NCBI RefSeq assembly: GCF_963666545.1 | Contig: NZ_OY762899.1 | Span: 4,034,365-4,098,364, forward strand | From: an uncultured Bacteroides sp. | Lineage (GTDB): Bacteria; Bacteroidota; Bacteroidia; Bacteroidales; Bacteroidaceae | Direction: 5' to 3' | DNA: 64,000 nt | In this document: positions 37,128 through 45,967 of the stretch, one piece after another | Numbering within the stretch: position 1 is the stretch's first letter | Layout: each line of letters opens with the position of its first letter | Notes under the pieces: model-generated | Told to the model about the DNA's origin: nothing | Database searches by the model: none | The model's input: the letters and a program-made list of their open reading frames with translations, nothing else | Program-made: the position numbers and the translations under genes

Positions 37128-37709
37128 TTACATTGTTTTTTCTGCAATCTCTTTTCCGGCAGCCAATGCTTTCAGGTTAAGTTCTACAATCTCGGAACCT
37201 TTACGTTCGAAGATCTCACGAATGCTATCTTGTATTTTAGCATAATCTATTCCCAAGAAAGGTATAGTAGCTCCCAGTAATACCATGTTTGCTACTCGTG
37301 CAGAGCCTACCTCTTTGGCTACTTCATCTACGTTAAGTATTATTTTGTGAGGCAGTTTATTTATTTCTGCCATTACTTTTTCTTTATCAGGATAGTTAGG
37401 GATGTTGATGAACGGAGTCTCATTCGTAACCACCCAACCATCGGCGCTGAGATAGGGGAGATACCGAAGTCCTTCCATTGGCTCAAGTGAGATAATCAGA
37501 TCGCACTTACCCGATGGGATTAAATCAGAAGCGATAGGGCAGTCACTGATTCGCAAATTCGATTGCACATCACCACCACGCTGACTCATACCGTGCACTT
37601 CTGCCTGTTTCATATAAAGTCCCTCTTTTAAGGCCGCTTTACCGATGACGGTGGCAATAGACAAAATACCTTGTCCACCTACGCCTGATAGTATAATATC
37701 CTTTTTCAT
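37128..37709 (-). CDS. iorB: Indolepyruvate:ferredoxin oxidoreductase, beta subunit
   Basis: 193 residues with the gamma-domain signature SGVGGQGILSIATVIGKAAL at the start and EVHGMSQRGGDV after it. With IorA it oxidatively decarboxylates aryl pyruvates from aromatic amino acids to aryl-acetyl-CoA with ferredoxin. It follows iorA after 3 bp. Confidence 0.95.
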   Translation of the reverse strand: MKKDIILSGVGGQGILSIATVIGKAALKEGLYMKQAEVHGMSQRGGDVQSNLRISDCPIASDLIPSGKCDLIISLEPMEGLRYLPYLSADGWVVTNETPFINIPNYPDKEKVMAEINKLPHKIILNVDEVAKEVGSARVANMVLLGATIPFLGIDYAKIQDSIREIFERKGSEIVELNLKALAAGKEIAEKTM

Positions 37710-37712
37710 GGC

Positions 37713-39305
37713 TTATTTGTTCTTCTTTTTGCGTGCTAATGTTTGGATACAATCTCTGCGGGGGATAATGACAGATACTCCTTTGTAGTCAATTTCCTCT
37801 CGTATCATTCGCTTCATTTCTTCGTAATTCTTCTTCAGTGGAACGATGATGCGGATGTGTTCCGGCTCTACTCCGAGGCCGGCACAAATAGCTTCCAAGC
37901 GTCCCGTACCGGCGGAATCTTGCCCCCCAGTCATGGCTGTCGTTTCGTTGTCGGATATGATAATGGTAACATTTGCCTTTTCGTTAACGCAGTCTAGTAG
38001 ACCGGTCATTCCCGAATGAGTAAAAGTTGAATCGCCAAGAACAGCGACTGCCGGATGGAGACCTCCATCAGAAGCTCCTTTGGCCATTGTGATCGAAGCA
38101 CCCATATCTACGCACGAGTCGATGGCATGAAAAGGAGCATTAGCTCCTAGTGTGTAGCAGCCGATATCGCTGAATACTTTATGAGTAGGATATTCCTCTT
38201 TTAATACTTCCGTCAGAGTTGTGTACATGTCTCTATGGCCACAGCCTTCACAAAGTGCGGGTGGACGCATTTCCACAATGTCGGGTATTTTGAAGTAAGA
38301 TTTATGTTCTTTTCCTACGGCACGAGCCACGGTATCAGGATTTAACTCTCCATCCTGAGAGAAGGTACCGTCTAGTCTTCCCTTTATCTTCAAACCCATG
38401 CCCAGATATCCTTTCAGTTGCTTTTCCACAAATGGTTGCCCATCTTCCAGAATTAGAATCTCGTCGCATGCTTCAACCAGTTGTTTCAATTGTTTCTTAG
38501 GTAATGGATACTGCCCGATCTTTAACACCGGATACTCACATCCTTCGGGGTAATTTTCCATCAAGTAGTTATATGCGATGCCGCAGGCCACAATACCCAT
38601 TTTTTTGTTTGCCCCATCAATGTATGAGTTATAAGGAGATTCTTCTGAAGTCTTTATGAATTCGTCTTGGCGGGCAAGGAGAGCTTTGTATCGTTTCCGG
38701 GCATTTCCGGGGAGCAGGATGAATTGTCGTGGGTCGTCACTGAAAGAAAGATTGTTTTGGGGTATTTGTCCTTTACGTTCCACGCCGGAACGAGAATGCG
38801 CCAAACGTGTCACCATACGTAACAGCAACGGTTCTCCCGTTCTTTCAGAAAACTCAAATCCGCTGTACACCATGTCGTAAGCCTCTTGCTGATTACTTGG
38901 CTCATACATTGGAATCAGTGAGAAGTCTCCATAGAAACGGCTGTCTTGTTCGTTTTGTGAAGAGTGCATGCTTGGATCGTCCGCAGCAACCACAATCAGT
39001 CCGCCTTTTACTCCCGTAATAGCTGAGTTAATAAAGCAATCAGCAGCTACATTCATTCCAACATGCTTCATGCAGACCAATGCCCGTTTACCTACGAATG
39101 ACAGGCCCAATGCTGCCTCCATAGCAGTTTTTTCATTGGCCGACCAGCGGCTATGTATGTTCTTCTCTTTTGTAAGGGTGGCACCTTGAATGTATTCCGT
39201 AATCTCGGTCGAAGGAGTTCCGGGATATGCATATACACCCGAAAGTCCGGCATCTAATGCTGCTTGAGCAATCGCTTCATCTCCGAGTAAAAGTTGCTTA
39301 TCCAT
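37713..39305 (-). CDS. iorA: Indolepyruvate:ferredoxin oxidoreductase, alpha subunit
   Basis: 530 residues: an N-terminal pyrimidine-binding domain (YAYPGTPSTEITEYI) and a C-terminal thiamine-diphosphate domain (CEGCGHRDMY, GDSTFTHSGMTGLLD). Archaeal IorA is usually above 600 residues because of a C-terminal ferredoxin domain with two Cys clusters; here the protein ends at VIIPRRDCIQTLARKKK with no such clusters, so electrons must leave through another protein. Aromatic amino acid fermentation is the likely role. Confidence 0.95.
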   Translation of the reverse strand: MDKQLLLGDEAIAQAALDAGLSGVYAYPGTPSTEITEYIQGATLTKEKNIHSRWSANEKTAMEAALGLSFVGKRALVCMKHVGMNVAADCFINSAITGVKGGLIVVAADDPSMHSSQNEQDSRFYGDFSLIPMYEPSNQQEAYDMVYSGFEFSERTGEPLLLRMVTRLAHSRSGVERKGQIPQNNLSFSDDPRQFILLPGNARKRYKALLARQDEFIKTSEESPYNSYIDGANKKMGIVACGIAYNYLMENYPEGCEYPVLKIGQYPLPKKQLKQLVEACDEILILEDGQPFVEKQLKGYLGMGLKIKGRLDGTFSQDGELNPDTVARAVGKEHKSYFKIPDIVEMRPPALCEGCGHRDMYTTLTEVLKEEYPTHKVFSDIGCYTLGANAPFHAIDSCVDMGASITMAKGASDGGLHPAVAVLGDSTFTHSGMTGLLDCVNEKANVTIIISDNETTAMTGGQDSAGTGRLEAICAGLGVEPEHIRIIVPLKKNYEEMKRMIREEIDYKGVSVIIPRRDCIQTLARKKKNK

Positions 39306-39361
39306 ATTGTTCTTTTTAGTGTTAATCAGGTATTAGTTGGTTGCTTATAAATCGGAGACGA

Positions 39362-40399
39362 TTATTGAAAGATCTTTCTTTTGTTTAAGGCCTCCCAGTA
39401 CTTGCGGGCATTTACCATGTGGTCAGCATAGTTGGCTGCAAAGTTATGCGTACCCGAAAAATCCTCTTTGGCACACATATATATATAACTGTGTTTCACA
39501 TAATTCAGCACACTATCGATGCCCTTCACGGATGGTATTCGGATAGGGCCGGGAGGTAATCCGATGTTTTTATAAGTATTGTAAGGCGAATTAATACTGA
39601 GGTGTTCATTCTTGATCCGTCTCAGACTGAAATCCTGCAAGGCGAATTTGATTGTAGGATCTGCTTGCAAAGGCATCGATGCGTGATATCGATTCAGATA
39701 TAACCCCGCTACCATCGGCTTTTCATTGTCGTTATTGGTTTCTTCTTCCACAATAGATGCAACAGTGGAAACTTCTTCAGGAGTTAATCCGATAGCTTTT
39801 GCTTTAGCTAGTCGATCTTTGTTCCAGAATTTAGCATGCTCTTTTTGCATCCGCTTGAAGAAGTCGTCTAAACTTATATCCCAATACACCTGATAAGTTT
39901 CAGGAATAAACAGGCATATAATCGTTTCCTCTTTATAACCCATCTTCGCACAAAAGGCTGAGTCTAAAAGTTTAGAAGCAACCTCCGTGGAGTCAATCAT
40001 CAGTTGCGTTCCTATGTTGCGTGCTAATTTTTCTTTTGTTCGTACATTGCCTATTGTCAGATTTAAAGGTGTTTGCCGCCCTCTTGCCAGACGTTTGAAT
40101 ACGTGGTACACATTATCTCCCGGTTTTATGAGATATCGTCCGGTATGTATACTCTTTGCATAATCTTGATATTCGGCCATCCAGCGGAACCCACTTAAAT
40201 TGCCAGGTAATCCTTTGGCCATTACCTTGTTATAGATAGAGTCCAGCGTGTCGTCTCGATCAACATAGACGTAAACTTCTTTTTTTGGATGAAATTGCGA
40301 GGAAAAGAAATAGTAATATACAGTGCTTATAGCTATAAAACCAACCGCAGAAAGAATGGCTGCAATTAGTACTAATTTTTTCTTATTTTTCTTAATCAT
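39362..40399 (-). CDS. mltG: Endolytic murein transglycosylase MltG
   Basis: 345 residues with one N-terminal membrane helix (VLIAAILSAVGFIAISTVYYYF). The YceG domain shows the catalytic Glu in VASIVEEETN, PLQADPTIKFAL and LPPGPIRIPS. MltG cuts nascent glycan strands and sets their length. It lies 57 bp upstream of iorA, with no functional link. Confidence 0.97.
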   Translation of the reverse strand: MIKKNKKKLVLIAAILSAVGFIAISTVYYYFFSSQFHPKKEVYVYVDRDDTLDSIYNKVMAKGLPGNLSGFRWMAEYQDYAKSIHTGRYLIKPGDNVYHVFKRLARGRQTPLNLTIGNVRTKEKLARNIGTQLMIDSTEVASKLLDSAFCAKMGYKEETIICLFIPETYQVYWDISLDDFFKRMQKEHAKFWNKDRLAKAKAIGLTPEEVSTVASIVEEETNNDNEKPMVAGLYLNRYHASMPLQADPTIKFALQDFSLRRIKNEHLSINSPYNTYKNIGLPPGPIRIPSVKGIDSVLNYVKHSYIYMCAKEDFSGTHNFAANYADHMVNARKYWEALNKRKIFQ

Positions 40400-40507
40400 C
40401 GAATGAGTGTGTTGAATTTCGCGCCAAAGATATAAAGAAATAGATGAATAGAATTGATTGATGGACTAAAATCTTTCTTAAATTTCTTAGAAGGGGATCC
40501 TAGAACA

Positions 40508-41344
40508 CTAATTCATAGGCCAGTGAGAGAAGTCTATTTGTGATTCAATTTGCCTTTCGAGCTTATTGGGTAAATGAGAAAAGAAATCTAAACCGGTTAT
40601 GTTTTCTATATCGTCAATAGTTATACCATAGCTTCTAAGGTTGGCAACAGAGCGCTCATTCTTAAAGATAAAACCGATAGCTCTCGGAGTCGGGAAAGGA
40701 GATAGTATTATTTTAAAGAATCCTGTTGGAACAGTGATAGAATTTCGTCCGATAGTCTTTGATTGCTTATCAACCAAAGGTCCACAAATAATGATAAGTA
40801 CACTGTCCGCTTTTGCCCAATCACGAATTTGGCTTTCCAGATCCTTCCATTTTCTCCGGTTTAGTTCCGGATGTTGAGGGCAAACGTTGCTAAAGTAGAA
40901 TGATTCCTTCATTGCTACCTCATCCCATTTCATGTCTGCAGCCGGAGCCATGTGCCCTTTGTCAAAACCGCTACGAGCATAGTCTTTGTTGCTAACACTG
41001 CTCTCGTAAACGAAGGGATCACTCATGAAACGATTATTCCTTTTTGCTTTACCGGTGAGTTCGGCTCTAGTAAGTTCATAAGAGACCCAGTTTGGTAGTT
41101 TCCACGATTTATTGTATGAAACAATATACCCTTTATGCCTTATAACTTGCTCTTCTCGGGAGGTTGTTGCGTTGGGAATCTCTAAGTTTTCAAGAGCTTG
41201 CTTATCTAAAATTGTGCCTTGATAGGTCTCTTGTCCGAATACAGATAAATAGGAGAGAAAAAAGAATTGAATCGCTATAAATAATATAGTGATAGTTGTA
41301 AAAGAGAGACGTGTTACTTTATAAGGAAGTTCCTGCGGCTGCAT
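40508..41344 (-). CDS. Secreted DNA/RNA non-specific endonuclease
   Basis: 278 residues with an N-terminal hydrophobic segment (FTTITILFIAIQFFFLSYLS) acting as signal or anchor. The NUC motif is FDKGHMAPAADM (family DRGH, with Lys for Arg), followed by FYFSNVCPQHPELNRRKW, where Asn ligates magnesium. Such nucleases degrade extracellular nucleic acid. The Lys substitution occurs in other Bacteroidota members, so activity is likely. Confidence 0.95.
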   Translation of the reverse strand: MQPQELPYKVTRLSFTTITILFIAIQFFFLSYLSVFGQETYQGTILDKQALENLEIPNATTSREEQVIRHKGYIVSYNKSWKLPNWVSYELTRAELTGKAKRNNRFMSDPFVYESSVSNKDYARSGFDKGHMAPAADMKWDEVAMKESFYFSNVCPQHPELNRRKWKDLESQIRDWAKADSVLIIICGPLVDKQSKTIGRNSITVPTGFFKIILSPFPTPRAIGFIFKNERSVANLRSYGITIDDIENITGLDFFSHLPNKLERQIESQIDFSHWPMN

Positions 41345-41403
41345 GAGTAGTGTATTACTGTGATATGTTATTTGTCATCTTCATAAATTTTAATCCTATT
41401 GGC

Positions 41404-41624
41404 TTACGCACGATCAATGTATTTCTTTGCTTCTGATATCGTACTATCTACTCCCATGTTGGATGCTGCAATATATTCATTGCGTTCATCAGGTGTCAGT
41501 GAGTTTAATCTGGCTTTACGTTCCGCTTGAAACGCAAGCTTTTCCTTTTCGGTACTCAACGTTTTGAACTTCTCAAATTCGGCCAGTAATTAAGGTGAGG
41601 GCAACCTTTTTTTAAATCAATCAT
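41404..41624 (-). pseudogene. Frameshifted small gene, about 73 codons
   Basis: The start ATG at 41624 opens MIDLKKGCPHLNYW; a second frame continues LLAEFEKFKTLSTEKEKLAF, AERKARLNSLTPDERNEYI and ends SEAKKYIDRA at 41404. The second frame has no start of its own and is preceded by a stop. The whole spans 221 bases, not a multiple of three, so a one- or two-base indel near 41588-41600 separates them. It looks like a small, Lys/Glu-rich helical protein; function unknown. Confidence 0.65.
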
Positions 41625-41880
41625 ATTTGTTTTTTTAACTCCATAAAGGTAATAAGCTTTTGCTTATTATTCAAACATGCACATGACTTTTTATTGAAAA
41701 TTCTATTATTGGATGCTATTCAATATTTTCCTTCTTGTCTAGTTTATCCTGATAATCATTGAGTATATGCTCTTTATAATTCATGCTACAAAAATACACG
41801 CATACGCCACATATAACAAATCTAATCTATATTATAAATGATATTTCAAAACAGAACACGATATAATTCACTTAAAGAGT
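41625..41880. other. Gap between the frameshifted gene and HigB
   Basis: Apart from the upstream end of the palindromes described next, I see only a 22-codon - strand ORF at 41716-41784 (MNYKEHILNDYQDKLDKKEN), possibly another decayed start, and AT-rich DNA. Confidence 0.3.
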
Positions 41881-41908
41881 GAATTGTAGAAAACAATTCG
41901 TATCTTTG
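41865..41908 (+). promoter_or_regulatory. Promoter and overlapping palindromic operators of higBA
   Basis: AATTCACT-TAAAG-AGTGAATT (41865-41885) and GAATTGT-AGAAA-ACAATTC (41881-41899) are perfect inverted repeats sharing GAATT. The -7 element TATCTTTG is at 41901-41908, two bases after the second palindrome, and HigB starts at 41928. This is where the antitoxin would bind to repress its own operon. Confidence 0.65.
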
Positions 41909-41927
41909 TATCGTTAAATAATTAGCT

Positions 41928-42248
41928 ATGAGAATAGAATTTGACCAAGCATATTTAAGAGAGCTGTATGAATCAGGACAATGCAAAAGCAAGAAATATC
42001 GGTTTCAACCAAATATCGTATCCAAATACATAAGATGTATTGATATTCTAATTGGAGCCGAGCAGATTGAATATTTGTTTCCGTTGCGTTCTTTAAACTA
42101 TGAGGTGCTTTCGGGTGATAAAAACGGAATATCTTCGATTAGAGTAAACAACCAATACCGAATAGAATTTAGTGTAACGAAGTTGAATGATAAAGAACCT
42201 GTTATAACTATCTGCACTATTCTAGAACTGTCAAATCATTATAAGTAA
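41928..42248 (+). CDS. higB: HigB-like toxin (RelE superfamily)
   Basis: 106 residues, with the RelE/HigB pattern: IVSKYIRCIDILIGA, LRSLNYEVLSGDKNGISSIRVN, YRIEF and a C-terminal VITICTILELSNHYK. These toxins cleave mRNA on ribosomes. It precedes its antitoxin by 25 bp, the order usual for HigBA. Confidence 0.85.
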   Translation: MRIEFDQAYLRELYESGQCKSKKYRFQPNIVSKYIRCIDILIGAEQIEYLFPLRSLNYEVLSGDKNGISSIRVNNQYRIEFSVTKLNDKEPVITICTILELSNHYK

Positions 42249-42273
42249 AGTAGAATTAAATAACATAAAGGCT

Positions 42274-42591
42274 ATGAGTAACGAGTTAAGACCATACGTA
42301 CCCACACATCCTGGCGATGTGCTGAAAGATGAATTGCAAGCACGTGGAATCAGCCAAAAGCGATTCGCAGAAATTATATCTGTTTCTTATACGATGCTGA
42401 ATGAAATAATAAACTGTAAACGCCCTGTTAGTGCTGAAATGGCTTTGGTGCTAGAGGCCGCTTTAGGCGTTAACGCATCGCTTTGGAACAATATGCAAAG
42501 TCGTTATAACCTAGAAATGGCACGCCGAAACAAAGACAACACGAGCAAGTTAGAGGCTATCAGAAGGCTATGTGCTTCGGTAGCTCTGTAG
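42274..42591 (+). CDS. higA: HigA-like antitoxin (XRE-type DNA-binding)
   Basis: 105 residues starting with YVPTHPGDVLKDELQARGIS, then a helix-turn-helix (QKRFAEIISVSYTMLNEII) and the GVNASLWNNMQSRYNLE tail. It neutralises HigB and represses the operon. A strong terminator follows at 42641. Confidence 0.9.
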   Translation: MSNELRPYVPTHPGDVLKDELQARGISQKRFAEIISVSYTMLNEIINCKRPVSAEMALVLEAALGVNASLWNNMQSRYNLEMARRNKDNTSKLEAIRRLCASVAL

Positions 42592-42640
42592 CATTAAGTT
42601 AAAACTTTATTGATTGTATTAATTTATTGCAATCATTCAA

Positions 42641-42680
42641 AACCGCTTCACCTCTACCAAGAGGGGGGCGGTTTTTTTTT
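42641..42680 (+). terminator. Terminator of higBA
   Basis: AACCGC and CCTCT pair with AGAGG and GCGGTT around ACCA, followed by nine T's. Confidence 0.9.
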
Positions 42681-42806
42681 ATTTCTGGCACATAGTGTCG
42701 AAGCCTACTCTCCCTAGTTTCTGTGTGCGTGTCACTTTTCAAACCCGTGGGGGGCTGGGGGGATGCTTTTTGTGCCAAACCAATGCGCTACCAAATAGTC
42801 GCGTAG

Positions 42807-42935
42807 TTTTCATATAGAACCTTTTCATGGTTTGACAACAATAGAAGGCTCTGTCGAAACTATGAACTCACATTTGATTCAGCCGAAGAAATAGTCAAAA
42901 TTGCAGCTATAAAATTATTAATCAATAAAATTTAA
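42807..42935 (+). pseudogene. C-terminal remnant of an IS5-family transposase
   Basis: The open stretch after a stop at 42804 reads YRTFSWFDNNRRLCRNYELT then FDSAEEIVKIAAIKLLINKI. It matches the C-terminus of IS5-group transposases (ERTFSWFDNNRRL... with the catalytic Glu region lost). Nothing of the N-terminal half remains within the preceding DNA, where I only see GC-rich sequence around 42750. A hairpin follows at 42962. Confidence 0.75.
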
Positions 42936-42961
42936 ACAGGCTCTATATTTACTTAATCTTT

Positions 42962-42990
42962 GCCCCGCTTTCCTGATTCGGGGCACTTTT
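42962..42990 (+). terminator. Hairpin GCCCCG/CGGGGC with T run
   Basis: Perfect 6-bp GC stem with an 11-nt loop followed by ACTTTTGTT, just after the transposase remnant. Confidence 0.7.
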
Positions 42991-43250
42991 GTTCATCCTT
43001 TCTTACGTTTTTAAACGCATTTAATATAAGTTTACTTATTATTGATGCGTGTATGTCCTACTTTTGATTGCTTTTTATATTCAATATTTTGGGTAATGGA
43101 ATTTTATTCCTATATTCGAATTGTACATAAGTAGATTCAAAAGGAATAGACTTCCAAAATGTCATTGGCGACATCTACTATTTTTTTAAATATCTGAATC
43201 CACAAGGACATTATATTGAACCATAATAAATAATATTAGTACCAAAGTTT

Positions 43251-43592
43251 ATGAGTGAAGAATACATATTCGAAGATGATTACCCGTTGACAGAGTCAAT
43301 AAATCATTATGCAAAGCTTTCAAACAATGAGGACTATAAATACAAATTTATAGAAATTATGCAACGGATAGCGTCGGAAGAAGTTGTCTATATTGCTGAT
43401 TTGAAGCTACTAGAGAAGGAATTTAAATGTCCTATTAGAGCTCAATTAACCAAGGGCTCAGGCTGCTACTTGGGAGTTGAAATAAGTAAATTATCAGAGC
43501 TTAATCGCTTCTTGGGAAGAAGAATTGGAAAATATAAAGATTGCAAATTAGGCTTTAATCGTCTCCGAAATGCTATTAATGCAACATGGTAA
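43251..43592 (+). CDS. Hypothetical protein, 113 residues
   Basis: I do not recognise this protein. It is acidic at the N-terminus (MSEEYIFEDDYPLTES), then helical and basic towards the end (RFLGRRIGKYKDCK). There is no signal or membrane segment. Its ATG follows an AT-rich region, and a hairpin terminator follows 24 bp after its stop, which supports it being a real single-gene unit. It lies in the accessory region between an IS remnant and decayed DNA. Confidence 0.6.
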   Translation: MSEEYIFEDDYPLTESINHYAKLSNNEDYKYKFIEIMQRIASEEVVYIADLKLLEKEFKCPIRAQLTKGSGCYLGVEISKLSELNRFLGRRIGKYKDCKLGFNRLRNAINATW

Positions 43593-43615
43593 TATTATGT
43601 GGAATTTTAGTTAAA

Positions 43616-43640
43616 CCTCACCTTTCGGTGGGGCTTTTCT
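43616..43640 (+). terminator. Terminator after the 113-residue gene
   Basis: CCTCACC-TTTC-GGTGGGG stem (one T-G pair) followed by CTTTTCTCCTTT. Confidence 0.75.
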
Positions 43641-43779
43641 CCTTTCACCAATTTTAGCATAAAATTATATCCCCAGTTCTACAATATACAGGGTTGAATT
43701 ATGCATAAATCCCGTTTTCTTGGAAATTTATATAGTTTATATAATGCTAATCTGCTCTTTTTCTATAAGTTTGTATAAA

Positions 43780-44376
43780 AAGAAAATAATGGATAGTGCA
43801 GTTATATTGATGGGAATGTGATTGCCGAGAAAGGCGTGTTTTATATAAAAGACATAATGGCTTATGTTGATGAGTCCTATAAACCTATAAAGAAGGAGCT
43901 AAAGCTATTGCTCCTCCAAATGGCTTAGATTACTAAAGATTGTGATTTTATCTTGACCAATTATTATGTAAAAAGAGGAGCGGCATGTCGTGGAATCAAT
44001 GTATATATTTATGCTTTATATTATAAACACGAACATACATTTCAAAACGATAGGAACAATATTCAGCTGACTGAACGTATGATGGATGGAGTATATCCAC
44101 CTGAAGATTTGGAGAACCTATTTTATCATTAGCAGTATGTTAGTGTTTTTGGAGCTATGGAATATTTTCTCTTTGATACGTTTATTGGGCAGGTATGCAA
44201 TCTATGGTTGAAGAATATGACTTGCACTCGTTTGAATTGAATATACTGGATACAAGGAGGCTTTTGATGTTCCGGAAAAATGGCATAATACTCCAATCTG
44301 TGAAGCTTCTTTTTTAAATTCATTTGATGAGATGTGGAATGAATTGATAAGATCGCTAATTTTATCTTTCAATTGA
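43780..44376 (+). pseudogene. Decayed coding pieces before the DUF2971 gene
   Basis: Several frame fragments with protein-like composition but broken by stops: a piece around 43790-43927 (SYIDGNVIAEKGVFYIKDIM), one around 43960-44132 (NYYVKRGAACRGINVYIYAL, ending ENLFYH), and one around 44240-44376 (TGYKEAFDVPEKWHNTPICE, ending IRSLILSFN). They look like one or more genes eroded by frameshifts. I do not recognise the families. Confidence 0.45.
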
Positions 44377-44436
44377 TGGATAAGTTGTAGAATGAAATAG
44401 AAAATATAAACTTTACAAAATGCACATATAAGATTT

Positions 44437-45396
44437 ATGCAAAAAATGACTTTAACATATACTCTAGAATCTCGTATTTTTGAAAAAGAACATTATGATT
44501 CTTGTACGGTTTGTGGCAGAAACTTTATAGATGGTAATACGACTCATCTAGGCTATAACCATGACAACAATCTTGAACTTGTAGGAGATTGTTGTATATC
44601 TGTATTAAAAGAAACAATTGTTAGGCATGTTTATCAAACCCTTCCATATATAATACCAAATCCAGAAAGTGTATTATGGAGATTTATGGACTTGGCAAAA
44701 TTTGTATCATTAATGCAAAATAATTCTTTATATTTTTCAAGAGCAGATTGTTTTGAAGATCCTTTTGAAGGAGCAAAAGGTGTTTTAATTCGTCAAGAAG
44801 AATGGTCTAAATCTTATTATGATTTTTTTTGTTACGCAATAGATTCTGCTAAGCAAATAGACGGTATATCAAGAAGTTTGGAAGAAATAAAGGAACAAGC
44901 GCAAAGGCTACTTTTGGAGTTTAAAGAAAGTACATCAAAGCAGCCTTTACATACTTTTATTAACTGCTGGCATGAAAACCAATATGAATCAGAAGCAATG
45001 TGGAAATTATATACAAAAGATTCATCCCAAGGAATAGCGATACGAACAACATATAATAGATTGTATAATTCTATGCAAAAAAATCCGTCTATATCCATTG
45101 GCAGGGTTAATTATATTGATTATAGTAAACGTTTTGTTGACCATAATGGTGCTTTTTGGTATAAAAGATGTTCTTTCGAACATGAAAAAGAGGTAAGGGC
45201 TATACTTTCTGATTATACTCAAAAAGATGTTTTTGGAATATTAATTCCAGTAGATCTGAATATACTAATTGATCATATATATGTTTCACCAACAGCACCT
45301 TCATGGTTCTATTCTTTGGTGAGAAATTTACTTGATAAATACACGATACACAAAGAAGTTGCAGATTCGACTTTAAATATAAAACCCTTTTGTTAA
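44437..45396 (+). CDS. DUF2971 protein with N-terminal zinc-binding-like motif
   Basis: 319 residues. Residues 23-53 carry CxxC (SCTVCG) and CC (GDCC), a possible zinc ribbon. The DUF2971 domain follows from about residue 85: RFMDLAKFVSLMQNNSLYFS, FEDPFEG, INCWHENQYESEAMWKLYT and the C-terminal EVRAIL block. DUF2971 proteins are often found in accessory and defence regions but have no settled function. There is no signal peptide. The gene stands alone. Confidence 0.75.
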   Translation: MQKMTLTYTLESRIFEKEHYDSCTVCGRNFIDGNTTHLGYNHDNNLELVGDCCISVLKETIVRHVYQTLPYIIPNPESVLWRFMDLAKFVSLMQNNSLYFSRADCFEDPFEGAKGVLIRQEEWSKSYYDFFCYAIDSAKQIDGISRSLEEIKEQAQRLLLEFKESTSKQPLHTFINCWHENQYESEAMWKLYTKDSSQGIAIRTTYNRLYNSMQKNPSISIGRVNYIDYSKRFVDHNGAFWYKRCSFEHEKEVRAILSDYTQKDVFGILIPVDLNILIDHIYVSPTAPSWFYSLVRNLLDKYTIHKEVADSTLNIKPFC

Positions 45397-45907
45397 AATC
45401 GTATGAGTATATCAGAATTCGATATTGGGAAAGAGTAACTTTCAATCTGAAAGTTGATAGCCTTTATTATCAGAGAAAAAAATCTTATTACTATAATCAG
45501 ATAGAGTTTGATATAGCTCCCACCATTTGTTAGTCATAAGATGTAACTTTTAGGATAAACATTTCTATCTCGCATAGTAAAAAATAGTGGGTTATTCTTG
45601 TTCTTGTCCTCTTAAAATTGCATATTTGTAACCAATAATAGGGAGCATTGGCTAAACCCCGTATTGCAAAATTATGGAAGTACATTAAAAGTCCACGGAT
45701 ATTCTTCAAGGATATTAAAAAACTCTTGATTTCTGTTTTGCGAAGCTAAATACTATTATCAAATCCTGAGAAGATAATTGGCTGTGACTATCTGCCTGTT
45801 CTGTTTATACAGAAAGTACTCTGAAATTTCCCCTAAAAACGTGTAACCTTTTCTAATCTGTTACGTCTTATTTAGTGTGAATATAAACTAATTTAAATCC
45901 AGAAAAG
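45397..45907. other. Intergenic DNA with first copy of a repeated motif
   Basis: No convincing gene. It contains CCCCGTATTGCAAAAT near 45658 and ATATTCTTCAAGGAT near 45699, both of which recur after the hydrolase gene (46863 and 46899), so the hydrolase is flanked by imperfect direct repeats. Confidence 0.4.
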
Positions 45908-45967
45908 ATGCCCCCTTTAAATTGCACCATAAGTTACATTAAAAACGTTGATAGATTAAGGAATATC

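Noticed and set aside
42700-42800. GC-rich stretch near 42750 considered as a group II intron or integron end
   Set aside because: No intron domain V/VI hairpin or attC-like site could be drawn; it is more simply the leftover of the IS element.
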